Shown here: in pieces, positions 49,078-60,073 of the stretch | Layout of the letters: each line of letters opens with the position of its first letter | Position numbering within the stretch: position 1 is the stretch's first letter | NCBI RefSeq assembly: GCF_900104555.1 | Contig: NZ_FNJU01000006.1 | Span: 1 to 64,000, forward strand | From: Litchfieldia salsa | Lineage (GTDB): Bacteria > Bacillota > Bacilli > Bacillales > Bacillaceae_L | Direction of reading: 5' to 3' | DNA: 64,000 nucleotides | Translations under genes and position numbers: made by a program | Notes under the pieces: generated by a model | What the model saw: only the letters and a program-made list of their open reading frames with translations | What the model was told of the DNA's origin: nothing | The model's database searches: none

Positions 49078-51489
49078 TTGTCGCAACAAAACTTAGATTT
49101 ATTTGATGAACAACAAAAGTTTATGAAAGGCACACATTTAGTAACCGTCTTTCATAATGAAAGTAATTTATATTCAGTTGTTCGTATTCGACTCGAAGAA
49201 ACAAATGAAAATTATGATGAAAAAGAAGCGGTTGTGACAGGGTACTTCCCCCGAATTCACGAAAACGAGACATACACGTTCTTTGGTACTTTAAAAGATC
49301 ATCCGAAATTCGGACTTCAATTTCATGTTGAGCATTTTAGAAAAGAAATTCCTCAGTCTAAGCAAGGAATTATCCAATATCTATCAGGTGATTTATTTAA
49401 AGGAATCGGAAAGAAAACAGCCGAGAAAATCGTCGATGTTCTAGGAGAAAATGCGATTTCTAAGATTTTAGCAGACCCTTCTGCATTACAAAAAATACCA
49501 AAGCTTCCTAGTGATAAAGCAAAAGAAATTTATGAGACCTTGATTGAACATCAAGGGCTTGAACAGGTCATGATTGGTTTATCACAATATGGATTTGGTC
49601 CCCAAACGTCAATGAAAATTTACCAAATTTATAAAGAAGAGACGCTAGAAGTCATCCAATCCAATCCTTATCGTTTAGTTGAAAATATAGAAGGGATTGG
49701 CTTTGGTAGAGCGGATGAACTAGGACATGCACTCGGTTTGTCTGGAAATCACCCCGACCGAATTCGTGCAGGTATCTTATACATATTAGAACAAGATTCA
49801 CTTCAAGAAGGACATGTCTTTTTGACAGCCGAGCAATTAATAATTAAGGTAAGGTCTTTGTTAGAAAATAATCAAAGGGATACGATCTCTGAATTAGATA
49901 TCTCCCAAGAGATTATTCATTTAACAGAAGAGGGTAAAATTGTTACAGAGGAAAGTAGAATCTACGTACCGTCTCTCTACTTCTCCGAAAAAGGTGTAGT
50001 GTCAAATATAAAAAGAATTCTGGGACAAACAGAGTATGATGAACAATTTCCGGAATCTGAATTTTTACTTTCATTAGGTAATCTTGAGGAAAGATTAAAG
50101 GTTCAATACGCTCCATCACAAAAGGAAGCCATCCAAACGGCTCTAATGTCTCCAATGCTCTTGTTAACAGGTGGACCGGGTACAGGTAAAACAACGGTGA
50201 TCAAAGGGATTGTTGAGCTTTATGGGGAATTACACGGCTGTTCGCTTGACCCAAAGGATTATAATGATGAAAATCCTTATCCTATTCGTTTAGTTGCACC
50301 GACAGGTAGAGCGGCGAAAAGAATGAGTGAAGCAACAGGGCTACCTGCCGTGACCATTCATCGTTTATTAGGTTGGAATGGGGTAGAAGGTTTTCAACAT
50401 GACGAAGACAATCCAATCAGTGGAAAGATTTTAATTGTAGATGAGGTTTCCATGGTTGATACTTGGTTGGCTAATCAGCTTTTTAAATCTCTACCTGATA
50501 ATATTCAAGTCATTTGTGTGGGTGATGAAGATCAGCTGCCTTCTGTTGGCCCTGGGCAGGTCTTAAAGGATTTACTAAAGTCTACGATTATTCCTACCGT
50601 TAAATTGACGGATATTTATCGTCAATCGGAAGGATCATCCATTATTGAGCTAGCACATGATATTAAAAGAGGAACACTGCCGAGGGATATATCCTCTCCA
50701 AAAGCAGATCGTTCATTTATAAAATGTGGACCAGGCCAAGTGCTAGAGGTGGTCAAAAAGGTAGCAGCAAACGCAAAAAATAAAGGGTACAATGCCAGGG
50801 ATATACAAGTTCTTGCTCCTATGTATAAAGGACCAGCTGGTATTGACAATCTAAATGTGGCCTTACAAGAGTTATTTAATCCACCTTCTCAAACAAGAAG
50901 AGAAATTCCTTATGGTAATATTGTCTACCGGACAGGAGATAAAGTATTACAGCTAGTGAACCAACCAGAAAGTAACGTCTTTAATGGGGATATTGGTGAA
51001 GTAGTGTCCATTTTTTTTGCAAAGGAAAATACTGAAAAACAAGATTTAGTTGTTGTATCTTATGATGGGAATGAAGTGACATATACTAAACAGGATCTTA
51101 ATCAAATCACTCATGCCTACTGCTGTTCTATTCACAAATCACAAGGTAGTGAATTCCCAATTGTAATCTTGCCACTCGTAAAAAGCTATTATAGGATGTT
51201 AAGAAAAAATTTAATTTATACTGCAATCACGAGAAGTAAGGATTTCTTAATTTTGTGTGGTGAAGAGGAAGCTTTTATACAAGGCATTAACAGAGCGGAC
51301 GATGGGTTTAGACAAACTAGTTTATGTTCTAAGCTTCAAGAAGAACTTGAGGGATCAGTAAAGATGACTTCTGGAGATGGTGCTGAATCGTTACCTAATG
51401 AAAATGATAGGTTGGACATTTTCTTAACAGATCCAAATGTTGGAATGGAAAACGTTACACCGTATGACTTTATGGAAGAAGACAAATGA
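49078..51489 (+). CDS. recD2: ATP-dependent DNA helicase RecD2
   Basis: RecD2 is a RecB-independent 5'-3' SF1 helicase of replication and repair. The 803 residues start with an OB-like N-terminal region, then helix-hairpin-helix repeats (SGDLFKGIGKKTAEKIVDVLG; IEGIGFGRADELG). The helicase core has Walker A LTGGPGTGKTT near 362, DEVSMVD, GDEDQLPSVGPG and the C-terminal HKSQGSEF motif with TAITRSKD. The TTG start is preceded by AAGGGGGGG. Confidence 0.96.
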   Translation: MSQQNLDLFDEQQKFMKGTHLVTVFHNESNLYSVVRIRLEETNENYDEKEAVVTGYFPRIHENETYTFFGTLKDHPKFGLQFHVEHFRKEIPQSKQGIIQYLSGDLFKGIGKKTAEKIVDVLGENAISKILADPSALQKIPKLPSDKAKEIYETLIEHQGLEQVMIGLSQYGFGPQTSMKIYQIYKEETLEVIQSNPYRLVENIEGIGFGRADELGHALGLSGNHPDRIRAGILYILEQDSLQEGHVFLTAEQLIIKVRSLLENNQRDTISELDISQEIIHLTEEGKIVTEESRIYVPSLYFSEKGVVSNIKRILGQTEYDEQFPESEFLLSLGNLEERLKVQYAPSQKEAIQTALMSPMLLLTGGPGTGKTTVIKGIVELYGELHGCSLDPKDYNDENPYPIRLVAPTGRAAKRMSEATGLPAVTIHRLLGWNGVEGFQHDEDNPISGKILIVDEVSMVDTWLANQLFKSLPDNIQVICVGDEDQLPSVGPGQVLKDLLKSTIIPTVKLTDIYRQSEGSSIIELAHDIKRGTLPRDISSPKADRSFIKCGPGQVLEVVKKVAANAKNKGYNARDIQVLAPMYKGPAGIDNLNVALQELFNPPSQTRREIPYGNIVYRTGDKVLQLVNQPESNVFNGDIGEVVSIFFAKENTEKQDLVVVSYDGNEVTYTKQDLNQITHAYCCSIHKSQGSEFPIVILPLVKSYYRMLRKNLIYTAITRSKDFLILCGEEEAFIQGINRADDGFRQTSLCSKLQEELEGSVKMTSGDGAESLPNENDRLDIFLTDPNVGMENVTPYDFMEEDK

Positions 51490-51519
51490 TAAGTATTGTT
51501 CGGAAAGGCGGGAGTCACC

Positions 51520-51996
51520 TTGCGAACATTCTCTTTATTAAAAGGACAACCCATTTATCAGTCTGATAAAGGAAAAATTATCGGGCATGTTTCTGATATT
51601 TGTTTAAATGAATATGGAAGTATTGTTGGAATCTTAATGGATAGTAAAGGTCTTTTTCAGCGGGATCGCTTAATTCCAGTTGAATCGATCTCTTCATTTG
51701 GAAACGATGGGATTATGATAGACAGTCATGTTGAATTAAAGCCAATTCCAAAAGATGCTTCAACGCACTTTTTATACTCACATCACGGTTTATTTAGAAA
51801 ACCTGTTATCACTTCTGAAGGTGAAAAACTAGGTTTATTAGAAGATGTATATTTTATGGAAGAAGTGGGCACTATTATAGGGTATGAATTAACGGATGGA
51901 TTTTTTGCTGATATTACTGAGGGGAAGAAAGTAATAAAAACGACCGAACCTCTTACGATCGGTGAAGAAGTCCTCGTCGTACAAGTAAAACCGTGA
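51520..51996 (+). CDS. yrrD: PRC-barrel domain protein (YrrD)
   Basis: The 158-residue protein has two tandem PRC-barrel-like domains (about 1-75, FSLLKGQPIYQSDKGKIIGHV; and 85-155, RKPVITSEGEKLGLLEDV). The family may bind RNA or act as an adaptor; YrrD function is unknown. TTG 51520 follows GGGAG by 7 bases; the frame opens at 51496. It follows recD2 by 30 bp. Confidence 0.82.
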   Translation: MRTFSLLKGQPIYQSDKGKIIGHVSDICLNEYGSIVGILMDSKGLFQRDRLIPVESISSFGNDGIMIDSHVELKPIPKDASTHFLYSHHGLFRKPVITSEGEKLGLLEDVYFMEEVGTIIGYELTDGFFADITEGKKVIKTTEPLTIGEEVLVVQVKP

Positions 51997-52011
51997 TGTG
52001 AGGTGTGCCCT

Positions 52012-52203
52012 TTGTTAAAGTGCCCGAATTGTAAATCAAAGGATATTGGGAAAATTGGTGTGAATCAATATTATTGTTGGGGATGTTTTATTGAGCTTTC
52101 AATCTCAAAAGGACAAATTAATACCCATCAGGTAGAAGAGGACGGGACATTAAGTTCACTGGATGATCTCTTTGCTGAAGAAGACAGAAGCATTAGTATG
52201 TAA
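52012..52203 (+). CDS. Small zinc-ribbon protein
   Basis: The 63-residue protein has paired cysteines CPNC and CWGC (about residues 4-7 and 25-28), a rubredoxin-knuckle type zinc ribbon, then an acidic tail (LDDLFAEEDRS). TTG 52012 follows GAGGTG by 8 bases; a GTG at 52003 lies inside that site. It is between yrrD and a DUF3918 gene; the function is unknown. Confidence 0.7.
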   Translation: MLKCPNCKSKDIGKIGVNQYYCWGCFIELSISKGQINTHQVEEDGTLSSLDDLFAEEDRSISM

Positions 52204-52225
52204 TCTACAGCTAGGGGTGAAAAGT

Positions 52226-52360
52226 ATGAATAAAATGTTTACTTCGCTAGTTACTATAGGATTAGGTGCTGCAGCTTATAATATGGCACAACGTAACAAC
52301 CTAATGAATGGTCGTAAAATGAAAAAAATGCGTAAGAGAATTTCAAAAGCAATTTCTTAA
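52226..52360 (+). CDS. yrzQ: DUF3918 family small protein (YrzQ-like)
   Basis: The 44-residue protein has a short hydrophobic N-terminal segment (FTSLVTIGLGAAAYNMA) and a very basic C terminus (KMKKMRKRISK), as in YrzQ/DUF3918. It has a good AGGGGTG site before ATG 52226. Function is unknown. The same frame is open from 52163, overlapping the zinc-ribbon gene, but without a suitable start. Confidence 0.75.
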   Translation: MNKMFTSLVTIGLGAAAYNMAQRNNLMNGRKMKKMRKRISKAIS

Positions 52361-52366
52361 TTGAAC

Positions 52367-52400
52367 GAAAGGGACTGCCTAAAAAGGTAGTTCCTTTTTT
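52367..52400 (+). terminator. Terminator after yrzQ
   Basis: GAAAGGGACTGCCT and AGGTAGTTCCTTTT pair with a 4-base A loop and end in TTTTTT. A short remnant of the intergenic repeat (CTAGCTCC, CGCCTTGCGC) follows at 52420-52441. Confidence 0.85.
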
Positions 52401-52503
52401 GCTGTCCTGGTTCTGTTATCTAGCTCCGTACGCCTTGCGCAACTTAAGAATGTATAAATTTAGCTAATTTCCTTACACTAGAAAAAGTGGAGGAGTGATC
52501 TGT

Positions 52504-53604
52504 TTGAATAATGTTCAATTAAGGTGGATTTTTCGAATTACGCTATTTTTATTAGTCTCATTGTTAGTCCTAATTTTGGTTAAACTCTCTCCAATATGGG
52601 TTCCCATTTTAATGCTATTAAAAGTTATTTTTGTTCCGTTCTTTATCTCCATTTTTATTACGTATTTATTACATCCACTAATAGAAAAAATTCATGGACG
52701 GGGATTGCCAAGGGCATTAGCCATTTTATTTATATATCTGTTATTTTTCGGTGGCCTTTCTTATGGAGTATATTTGGTCATTCCAATATTACTTAATCAA
52801 CTTCGCGATTTAGTTGAGAGTGTTCCTGAATTAATGAATTCATACAGAGTATGGTTACAACAAATTGAATACTCTACATCTCGCCTTCCAACAGGACTTC
52901 ATGCACGTATTGATGAAGCGTTTGTGAGTTTTGAAAATAGTATGGATCAGCTGATTACAAGGGTTGTTACAATGGCTAAGGGATTATTGAATTCTATTGT
53001 GATTATCGCTATCATCCCGTTCATCGTCTTTTACATGTTAAAAGACTATGACCAGATGAAAAAAGCATTATGGTATTTAACACCAAGAAAATGGCGACAA
53101 CCTATTCAATTCTTTCTTAAGGATGTTGATGAGTCACTTGGAAATTATATTAGAGGCCAACTCTTGGTTTGCTTGCTCATGGCGGTAATCGCATCTCTCG
53201 CGTTATGGTTAAGTGGAATGAAATATCCCGTTTTATTAGGTTTTATTATTGGAATAACGGATATTATTCCTTACTTTGGACCTGTTATTGGTGCAATACC
53301 TGCCGTTATTATTGCAGCAACGATTTCAAACCAGATGATCATCATTGTCATTATTATCGTCTTTGGTCTCCAATTCATTGAAGGAAATTTATTATCGCCC
53401 TTAATTGTTGGGAAAAGTCTTCATATGCATCCAATCATGATCATGGTGGCTCTATTACTTGGTGGTGAAGTAGGGGGAGTCGTGGGTCTTTTAGTTGCAG
53501 TTCCAATACTCGCGATCGTAAGGGTAATCTTACTACATGTAAAATCTCATTTGTCTGTATATAGAAAAAATAAAAACTTCGAGGATAAGCGTTCTAACGC
53601 TTAA
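52504..53604 (+). CDS. yrrI: AI-2E family transporter (YrrI)
   Basis: The 366-residue membrane protein has about seven or eight helices and the family signatures FVPFFISIFITYLLHPLIE, IIPFIVFYMLKDYDQMKK, DVDESLGNYIRGQLLV and GITDIIPYFGPVIGAIPAV. The family is named for AI-2 export in E. coli, but many members have other or unknown substrates. TTG 52504 follows GGAGGAG by 8 bases. Confidence 0.88.
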   Translation: MNNVQLRWIFRITLFLLVSLLVLILVKLSPIWVPILMLLKVIFVPFFISIFITYLLHPLIEKIHGRGLPRALAILFIYLLFFGGLSYGVYLVIPILLNQLRDLVESVPELMNSYRVWLQQIEYSTSRLPTGLHARIDEAFVSFENSMDQLITRVVTMAKGLLNSIVIIAIIPFIVFYMLKDYDQMKKALWYLTPRKWRQPIQFFLKDVDESLGNYIRGQLLVCLLMAVIASLALWLSGMKYPVLLGFIIGITDIIPYFGPVIGAIPAVIIAATISNQMIIIVIIIVFGLQFIEGNLLSPLIVGKSLHMHPIMIMVALLLGGEVGGVVGLLVAVPILAIVRVILLHVKSHLSVYRKNKNFEDKRSNA

Positions 53605-53628
53605 TTCATAGCTAACCTTCCGCAAAGA

Positions 53629-53657
53629 TTGACAAACATTTTTAGCTTGTCTATAAT
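53629..53657 (+). promoter_or_regulatory. Consensus sigma-A promoter of the alaS T-box transcript
   Basis: A perfect TTGACA (53629-53634), a 17-base spacer and a perfect TATAAT (53652-53657). Transcription should start near 53664, just before the T-box leader. Confidence 0.85.
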
Positions 53658-53689
53658 TGGCTTGAAGTTGATATAATAAACAATATATT

Positions 53690-53946
53690 TTGAAATCAAT
53701 GAAGGAATCAGTACGCTACAGCCCATTTAACAGTGTGAACAACACATTTCAGAGAGAGGTCTTCTAGGGTGGAAGAGACCTCAAATGAAGAGTAGCAGAA
53801 AGCTAATCCAGAGTGTAGGAAAAAATCCTACCGGGTCATCCCGTTATCATGTTCATGAGGTGATGAACTAGAGGTAGGTTCATAATCAGGGTGGTACCGC
53901 GAGAATACTCTCGTCCCTGCTATAGGGATTAGAGTATTCTTTTTTA
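53690..53946 (+). ncRNA. T-box riboswitch controlling alaS
   Basis: The leader has stem I beginning GAAGGAATCAGTACG, the T-box sequence AGGGTGGTACCGCGAG (53888-53903) and a terminator (GAATACTCT with AGAGTATTC, 53902-53939, plus T run). A GCT alanine codon at 53802-53804 is a candidate specifier. It lies directly upstream of alaS. Confidence 0.9.
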
Positions 53947-53992
53947 TTTCCTTATAAATAATATTCGCAGTAAAACATAGGAGGAAAGTTGA

Positions 53993-56632
53993 ATGACGAC
54001 GAAATTAACATCTGCAGAAGTAAGGCAAATGTTTCTTGATTTCTTTAAAGAAAAAGGACATGCTATTGAACCTAGCGCATCCCTAGTTCCACATGAAGAT
54101 CCAACATTATTGTGGATAAATAGTGGGGTAGCTACGTTAAAAAAATATTTTGATGGACGTGTTGTTCCAGAAAACCCACGTATTTGTAACGCGCAAAAAT
54201 CAATCCGTACAAATGACATTGAAAATGTAGGGAAAACAGCGCGTCATCACACATTTTTTGAAATGCTAGGTAACTTTTCAATTGGTGAATATTTTAAAGA
54301 AGAAGCGATTCATTGGGCATGGGAATTCCTAACAAGTAAAGATTGGATTGGATTTAACCCTGACAACTTATCTGTAACGATTCATCCTGAGGATGAGGAA
54401 GCATTCCAAATCTGGAGAGAAAAAATTGGGATTCCAGAGGAACGCATTATAAGACTTGAAGGTAACTTCTGGGATATTGGTGAAGGCCCAAGTGGACCTA
54501 ATACGGAGATTTTCTATGACCGCGGAGAAAAGTATGGAAATGATCCATCAGACCCTGAGTTATATCCAGGTGGAGAAAATGAACGTTATCTGGAAGTATG
54601 GAACTTAGTATTTTCTCAATTTAATCATAATCCTGATCATACATATACACCGCTCCCGAAGAAGAATATTGATACGGGAATGGGTCTTGAAAGAATGGTC
54701 TCTGTCATTCAAGATACCCCGACTAATTTTGAAACAGATTTATTTATGCCAATTATTAAAGCAACAGAAGTAATTGCAGAAGTTAAGTACGGAACAAGTA
54801 AAGAACAGGACACTGCCTTTAAGGTTGTAGCAGATCATATCCGAACAGTTGCTTTTGCTGTAGGAGATGGAGCACTCCCATCAAATGAAGGGCGCGGATA
54901 TGTGCTAAGACGATTACTAAGAAGAGCTGTTCGTTTTGCAAAGGTAATCAATATTAATCGACCATTCATGTTTGAACTGGTACCGGTTGTAGCAGATATT
55001 ATGGTTGATTTTTACCCTGAAGTGAAAGCAAAAACAGATTTTATCCAAAAGGTTATCAAAAATGAAGAAGAAAGATTCCACGAAACTCTGCATGAGGGTC
55101 TTGTTATTCTATCCAATGTAATTGAGAAACAAAAAGCTGAAGGTAGTAGCATTGTTCCTGGTTCAGATGTTTTTCGTTTGTACGATACATATGGATTCCC
55201 AGTAGAATTGACAGAAGAATATGCGGAAGAAGAAAACATGACAATCGATCATCAAGGCTTCGAAGAAGAAATGGACAACCAACGTTCACGAGCTCGTGCA
55301 GCTAGACAGGATGTTGGATCTATGCAAGTACAAAGTGGTGTGCTTGGAGAGGTCAAAGCTGAAAGTACATTTGTTGGTTATGATCAACTTCAAGCACAAT
55401 CAACTGTTTTAATTATTGTAAAAGATGGAGAGATTGTTGATACGGCAAATGAAGGTGAGGATGTACAAATAATCCTTGATCAAACTCCTTTCTATGCAGA
55501 GAGCGGAGGGCAAATCGCGGACGAAGGTATACTTGAAAGTGATAATAGTGTACTGACTGTTAAGGATGTACAAAAAGCTCCAAATGGTCAAAATCTTCAC
55601 AGAGTAGTCGTTGAAAAAGGTTCACTAAAAGCAGGTGATCAGTTTTCTTCAACAGTAAATCACGAGAATCGTAACGGAATCATTAAAAACCATACGGCCA
55701 CACATCTTCTTCATCAAGCATTAAAGGACGTACTTGGAAGTCATGTTAATCAAGCAGGTTCACAAGTTACAGCACAGCGTCTTCGTTTTGACTTCTCCCA
55801 CTTTGGACAAGTGAAGCAAGAAGAGTTAGAACAAATTGAAACGATTGTAAATGATCAAATTTGGAAAAGCTTAGAAGTAGAGATTGAAAACAAATCATTA
55901 GATGAGGCAAAAGCAATGGGAGCAATGGCTTTATTCGGTGAAAAGTACGGTAAAGTCGTACGTGTTGTCCAGGTAGGTGATTATAGTCTTGAATTATGTG
56001 GTGGCTGTCATGTACCAAATACAGCAACAATTGGCTTATTCAAAATTGTATCTGAGGCTGGAATCGGTGCAGGTACGCGAAGAATTGAAGCAGTCACAGG
56101 TCGTTCTGCCTATAAGTTAATGAATGATCAAGTGAAGTTGCTTCATGAAGCTTCTAACGTGTTGAAGACAAGCCCTAAAGAAGTTCCTGTTAAGATTGAA
56201 TCATTATCAAATGAGCTTCGCCAATTACAACGTGAAAATGAATCACTGTCAACTAAATTAGGAAATATAGAAGCTGGAAGTCTTGTCGAACAAGCGAAAA
56301 CAATTGGTGATGTAACAGTGTTATATCACATTGTTAATCCAACTGATATGAATAATTTAAGGACGATGGTAGATGATTTAAAGCAGAAGCTTGGATCTGC
56401 AGTCATTGTTTTAGGGTCTGTAAATGAGGGGAAAGTTAATATAACTGCAGGAGTGACTAAAGATTTAATCGAGCGCGGTTTTCACGCAGGAAAGCTAATT
56501 AAAGAAGTAGCAACCCGTTGTGGTGGTGGTGGCGGTGGACGCCCAGATATGGCCCAAGCAGGTGGGAAAAATCCAGAGCAATTACAAGACGCCCTTAACT
56601 TTGTACAAGATTGGGTGAAATCCATTTTATAA
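53993..56632 (+). CDS. alaS: Alanyl-tRNA synthetase
   Basis: AlaRS, class II, 879 residues. The aminoacylation core carries [32 protein letters not shown] and DTGMGLERM. The editing domain has the zinc-binding [12 protein letters not shown] and CGGCHV motifs near 565-671. The C-terminal C-Ala/DHHA1 domain has the glycine run near [22 protein letters not shown] precedes the ATG. It is controlled by the T-box leader upstream. Confidence 0.98.
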   Translation: MTTKLTSAEVRQMFLDFFKEKGHAIEPSASLVPHEDPTLLWINSGVATLKKYFDGRVVPENPRICNAQKSIRTNDIENVGKTARHHTFFEMLGNFSIGEYFKEEAIHWAWEFLTSKDWIGFNPDNLSVTIHPEDEEAFQIWREKIGIPEERIIRLEGNFWDIGEGPSGPNTEIFYDRGEKYGNDPSDPELYPGGENERYLEVWNLVFSQFNHNPDHTYTPLPKKNIDTGMGLERMVSVIQDTPTNFETDLFMPIIKATEVIAEVKYGTSKEQDTAFKVVADHIRTVAFAVGDGALPSNEGRGYVLRRLLRRAVRFAKVININRPFMFELVPVVADIMVDFYPEVKAKTDFIQKVIKNEEERFHETLHEGLVILSNVIEKQKAEGSSIVPGSDVFRLYDTYGFPVELTEEYAEEENMTIDHQGFEEEMDNQRSRARAARQDVGSMQVQSGVLGEVKAESTFVGYDQLQAQSTVLIIVKDGEIVDTANEGEDVQIILDQTPFYAESGGQIADEGILESDNSVLTVKDVQKAPNGQNLHRVVVEKGSLKAGDQFSSTVNHENRNGIIKNHTATHLLHQALKDVLGSHVNQAGSQVTAQRLRFDFSHFGQVKQEELEQIETIVNDQIWKSLEVEIENKSLDEAKAMGAMALFGEKYGKVVRVVQVGDYSLELCGGCHVPNTATIGLFKIVSEAGIGAGTRRIEAVTGRSAYKLMNDQVKLLHEASNVLKTSPKEVPVKIESLSNELRQLQRENESLSTKLGNIEAGSLVEQAKTIGDVTVLYHIVNPTDMNNLRTMVDDLKQKLGSAVIVLGSVNEGKVNITAGVTKDLIERGFHAGKLIKEVATRCGGGGGGRPDMAQAGGKNPEQLQDALNFVQDWVKSIL

Positions 56633-56714
56633 TCCTCTCAGTTAGTGTAAAATGGTAATATGAATCAACATGACAGGTTCAGCTTAAAAGAATCTGAGAA
56701 TGAGGTGTTAGCAA

Positions 56715-56981
56715 ATGAGTTCATTTGATAAAACAATGAAGTTTAATTTTCCAGAGGAACCGTTTGAGACGAATGTGAATGAAGTGTTGAACACAGTATA
56801 TGATGCACTTCAAGAAAAAGGTTATAATCCAATTAACCAGATTGTTGGGTATTTATTATCTGGTGACCCAGCGTACATTCCTAGGCACAATGACGCTAGA
56901 AATATTATCAGAAAGCTAGAGCGCGATGAATTAATTGAGGAGTTAGTGAAATCCTACTTAAATTCTCATCGTGAGGGGTAA
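56715..56981 (+). CDS. yrzL: IreB family regulatory phosphoprotein (YrzL)
   Basis: The 88-residue protein has the family features [56 protein letters not shown] (near 24-68). In Enterococcus, IreB is the substrate of the PASTA kinase IreK and affects cephalosporin tolerance; the N-terminal threonine is the phosphosite there and a Thr is present here. It is encoded between alaS and ruvX with a GAGGTG site. Confidence 0.9.
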   Translation: MSSFDKTMKFNFPEEPFETNVNEVLNTVYDALQEKGYNPINQIVGYLLSGDPAYIPRHNDARNIIRKLERDELIEELVKSYLNSHREG

Positions 56982-56987
56982 ACTAAC

Positions 56988-57404
56988 ATGCGTGTTCTTG
57001 GTTTAGATGTAGGCTCAAAAACAATTGGTGTTGCAATCAGTGATGAGATGGGTTGGACAGCCCAAGGACTCGAAACGATTAAAATCAATGAAGAACGACA
57101 GCAATTTGGCCTACAGCGATTAGGTGAAATCATAACGGAATATCAGGTGGAATCGGTTGTTATAGGACTCCCTAAAAACATGAATGGAACGATTGGCCCT
57201 AGAGGTGAGGCAAGTGAAACTTTTGCAAAGCTGATAGAGAGTACATTTAACATTCCCACTATTTTATGGGACGAGCGTCTTACAACAATGGCGGCTGAGC
57301 GTGTCCTCTTGGAAGCGGATGTTAGTCGAAAGAAAAGAAAAAAAGTCATAGACAAAATGGCAGCAATGATGATATTACAAGGCTATTTGAATAGCAAAAA
57401 CTAA
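56988..57404 (+). CDS. ruvX: Holliday junction resolvase RuvX (YqgF)
   Basis: The 138-residue RNase H-fold protein begins [19 protein letters not shown] and has [20 protein letters not shown] and a late [14 protein letters not shown], with the acidic catalytic residues in place. Proposed roles are Holliday junction resolution and pre-16S rRNA 5' processing in E. coli. It is six bases after yrzL, one operon with yrzB. Confidence 0.94.
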   Translation: MRVLGLDVGSKTIGVAISDEMGWTAQGLETIKINEERQQFGLQRLGEIITEYQVESVVIGLPKNMNGTIGPRGEASETFAKLIESTFNIPTILWDERLTTMAAERVLLEADVSRKKRKKVIDKMAAMMILQGYLNSKN

Positions 57405-57417
57405 TGAGGTGAACATA

Positions 57418-57708
57418 ATGGAAAACGGCGAAAAGCAAATTACAGTTATAGATGAACAAGGAAATGAACAACTTTGTGAGGTATTATTTACATTTGAATC
57501 AGAGGAATTTAAAAAGTCTTATGTACTTTATTACCCAGTAGGTGCTGAAAATGATGATGAAGAGGATATTGAAATCCATGCTTCTAGCTTCAACAGCAAT
57601 GAAAATGGTGAAGACGGCGAATTACAACCGATCGAAACAGATGAAGAATGGGATATGATTGAGGAAATGTTAAATACATTCCTTGATGAGGAAGAAGAAG
57701 GCGAATAA
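57418..57708 (+). CDS. yrzB: DUF1292 family protein YrzB
   Basis: The 96-residue acidic protein has the DUF1292 core [20 protein letters not shown] and [12 protein letters not shown] and a Glu/Asp-rich C terminus ([19 protein letters not shown]). Function is unknown but the yrzL-ruvX-yrzB order is conserved in Firmicutes. ATG 57418 follows GAGGTGA; an in-frame GTG lies inside that site. Confidence 0.88.
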   Translation: MENGEKQITVIDEQGNEQLCEVLFTFESEEFKKSYVLYYPVGAENDDEEDIEIHASSFNSNENGEDGELQPIETDEEWDMIEEMLNTFLDEEEEGE

Positions 57709-57720
57709 TTTTTAAGGCAG

Positions 57721-57757
57721 AAGGGCTATCACCAGTCAATGGTGATAGCCCTTTTAT
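57721..57757 (+). terminator. Terminator after yrzB
   Basis: AAGGGCTATCACCA and TGGTGATAGCCCTT form a perfect 14-bp stem with a 5-base loop, followed by TT and AT-rich sequence. Confidence 0.9.
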
Positions 57758-57838
57758 TATGTCGTTTTCAACTTTCTTAAAGGCTGTTTTCTCAGAGTTT
57801 GTTGTTTTAACCATATGACATTGAAATAATAGTTACAA

Positions 57839-57956
57839 GCAGGCTGAATACACGTAGACTCCTGCGGGATCAGTGGCCAAAGTGAGACCCCTCAGGAGCA
57901 ATTGCGACGAGGAGGCTCACTGGTCACCCGCCGGACGCGGAGTGTATTCAGCCTGC
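57839..57956. repeat. 118-bp inverted-repeat element, copy C
   Basis: The perfect 15-bp terminal repeats GCAGGCTGAATACAC / GTGTATTCAGCCTGC match copy B (13392-13509), and the element lies in the opposite orientation. It is further enclosed by AAAGGCTGTTTTC (57779-57791) and GAAAACAGCCTTT (57983-57995). It fills most of the 371-bp gap between yrzB and mltG. Confidence 0.85.
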
Positions 57957-58023
57957 GGCGCATGAAAGAAACAATCGGATACGAAAACAGCCTTTTTAAA
58001 AAAGTAAAGGAATTTGCCAATTA

Positions 58024-58055
58024 TTGACGAAATCAAGAAAAAAATGTAGTATAAT
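58024..58055 (+). promoter_or_regulatory. Weak candidate promoter of mltG
   Basis: TTGACG and a perfect TATAAT are separated by 20 bases, longer than the usual 17. TATAAT lies 25 bases before the mltG GTG. Confidence 0.4.
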
Positions 58056-58079
58056 ATTTCGAGTAGAGGAGGAAGTCAT

Positions 58080-59225
58080 GTGTCTGAATCACCAAACAAA
58101 GATAAAGAGAAAAATAAAATAAATCATCGTGAGAAGTTATTAGAGCTTCAAGGCGAAGCGAAAGTTGTAAGGAAAATCGTACTCATCATATTCATTGTTA
58201 TTTTATTAACGATCTCTGGTATCGTAGGTGGAGGCTATTTATATATTAAATCAGCGTTAGAGCCTGTTGATCCGAATAGCAACAAGGAAGTCGAGGTAGA
58301 GATTCCAATAGGCTCATCACCAAGAGCCATCGCCAATATTTTAGAGGAACAAGGAATCGTAAAAGATGCCAAAGTATTTCGCTATTATACTAAGTTTAGA
58401 AATGAATCTGGCTTCCAAGCAGGGGAATATACATTAACACCATCTATGACATTTACGGAGATTATCTCGAACTTGAAAACTGGTAAAATCATGGAGGATA
58501 TCGTATTCCAAATTACTATACCTGAAGGAAAACAAATCACTCAAATCGCAAAAATTATTGCAGAAAAAACAGAGTTCACTGAAGAAGAAATAATGACAAA
58601 GTTAACAGACCAAGAATATATTGCACAGTTAATGGCACTATATCCGTCGTTACTTACAAATGAGATTCTTCATGAAAATGTCATGTATCCACTTGAAGGA
58701 TATTTATTTCCTGCAACTTATCCATTTTATAAAACGAATCCGACGCTTGAAGAAATTATCGAGCCAATGATTGCACAAACGGATAAGGTGATTGGGGATG
58801 TACAAGGGGAAATGGCGTTCCGTGAATTCACACCACATACGTTACTGACAATGGCATCACTAATTGAAGAAGAAGCTACAGCACAGGTTGACCGAGATAA
58901 AATCTCAGCAGTATTTTATAATCGGATGAAGATTGATATGCCACTTCAGACTGATCCAACAGTCTTATATGCATTAGGTGAGCATAAGGATCGTGTCTTA
59001 TATAAGGATTTAGAAGTGGACCATCCGTATAACACTTATCGCAATAAAGGGTTAACACCAGGGCCAATTGCAAATGCTGGTGCAACTTCAATAAAAGCTG
59101 CTCTAAATCCTGCTGATATCACGTCACTCTATTTCTTAGCGGCAAAGGACGGAACTGTTCATTACTCTGATACCTTAGATGAACATAATCAAAAGGTTAA
59201 TCAATATCTGAGAACAGAAGAATAA
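58080..59225 (+). CDS. mltG: Endolytic murein transglycosylase MltG
   Basis: MltG cleaves nascent glycan strands at the membrane and sets their length. The 381 residues have an N-terminal cytoplasmic segment, one membrane helix (about 32-55, with IVLIIFIVILLTISGIVGGG), a LysM-like subdomain and the YceG catalytic domain with LTMASLIEEEA (catalytic Glu), VFYNRMKIDMPLQTDPTVLYAL and YNTYRNKGLTPGPIANAG. The GTG start at 58080 follows GAGGAGG by 8 bases. Confidence 0.95.
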   Translation: MSESPNKDKEKNKINHREKLLELQGEAKVVRKIVLIIFIVILLTISGIVGGGYLYIKSALEPVDPNSNKEVEVEIPIGSSPRAIANILEEQGIVKDAKVFRYYTKFRNESGFQAGEYTLTPSMTFTEIISNLKTGKIMEDIVFQITIPEGKQITQIAKIIAEKTEFTEEEIMTKLTDQEYIAQLMALYPSLLTNEILHENVMYPLEGYLFPATYPFYKTNPTLEEIIEPMIAQTDKVIGDVQGEMAFREFTPHTLLTMASLIEEEATAQVDRDKISAVFYNRMKIDMPLQTDPTVLYALGEHKDRVLYKDLEVDHPYNTYRNKGLTPGPIANAGATSIKAALNPADITSLYFLAAKDGTVHYSDTLDEHNQKVNQYLRTEE

Positions 59226-59230
59226 TAAGA

Positions 59231-59260
59231 AAGGGGAACGATATTATTAGCGTTCCCCTT
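59231..59260 (+). terminator. Terminator-like hairpin after mltG
   Basis: AAGGGGAACG and CGTTCCCCTT form a perfect 10-bp stem with a 10-base loop; the T tract is short. Confidence 0.65.
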
Positions 59261-59340
59261 TACAATGTGTTAAAATATATCGAGTTATTATAACAAAATA
59301 AGACAACTACTAAAAATTGGCATTATAGCCAATTTTCTTT

Positions 59341-59369
59341 TTGTTGGATATTTTTTGTATTTGTATACT
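59341..59369 (+). promoter_or_regulatory. Candidate sigma-A promoter of trmR-trhP1-trhP2-udk
   Basis: TTGTTG (59341-59346), a 17-base spacer and TATACT (59364-59369), about 62 bases before the trmR ATG. Confidence 0.5.
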
Positions 59370-59403
59370 AAAACAAACAATAGTAAGGTCACAGTCGTCT
59401 TAA

Positions 59404-60072
<669 letters not shown>

Positions 60073-60073
60073 A

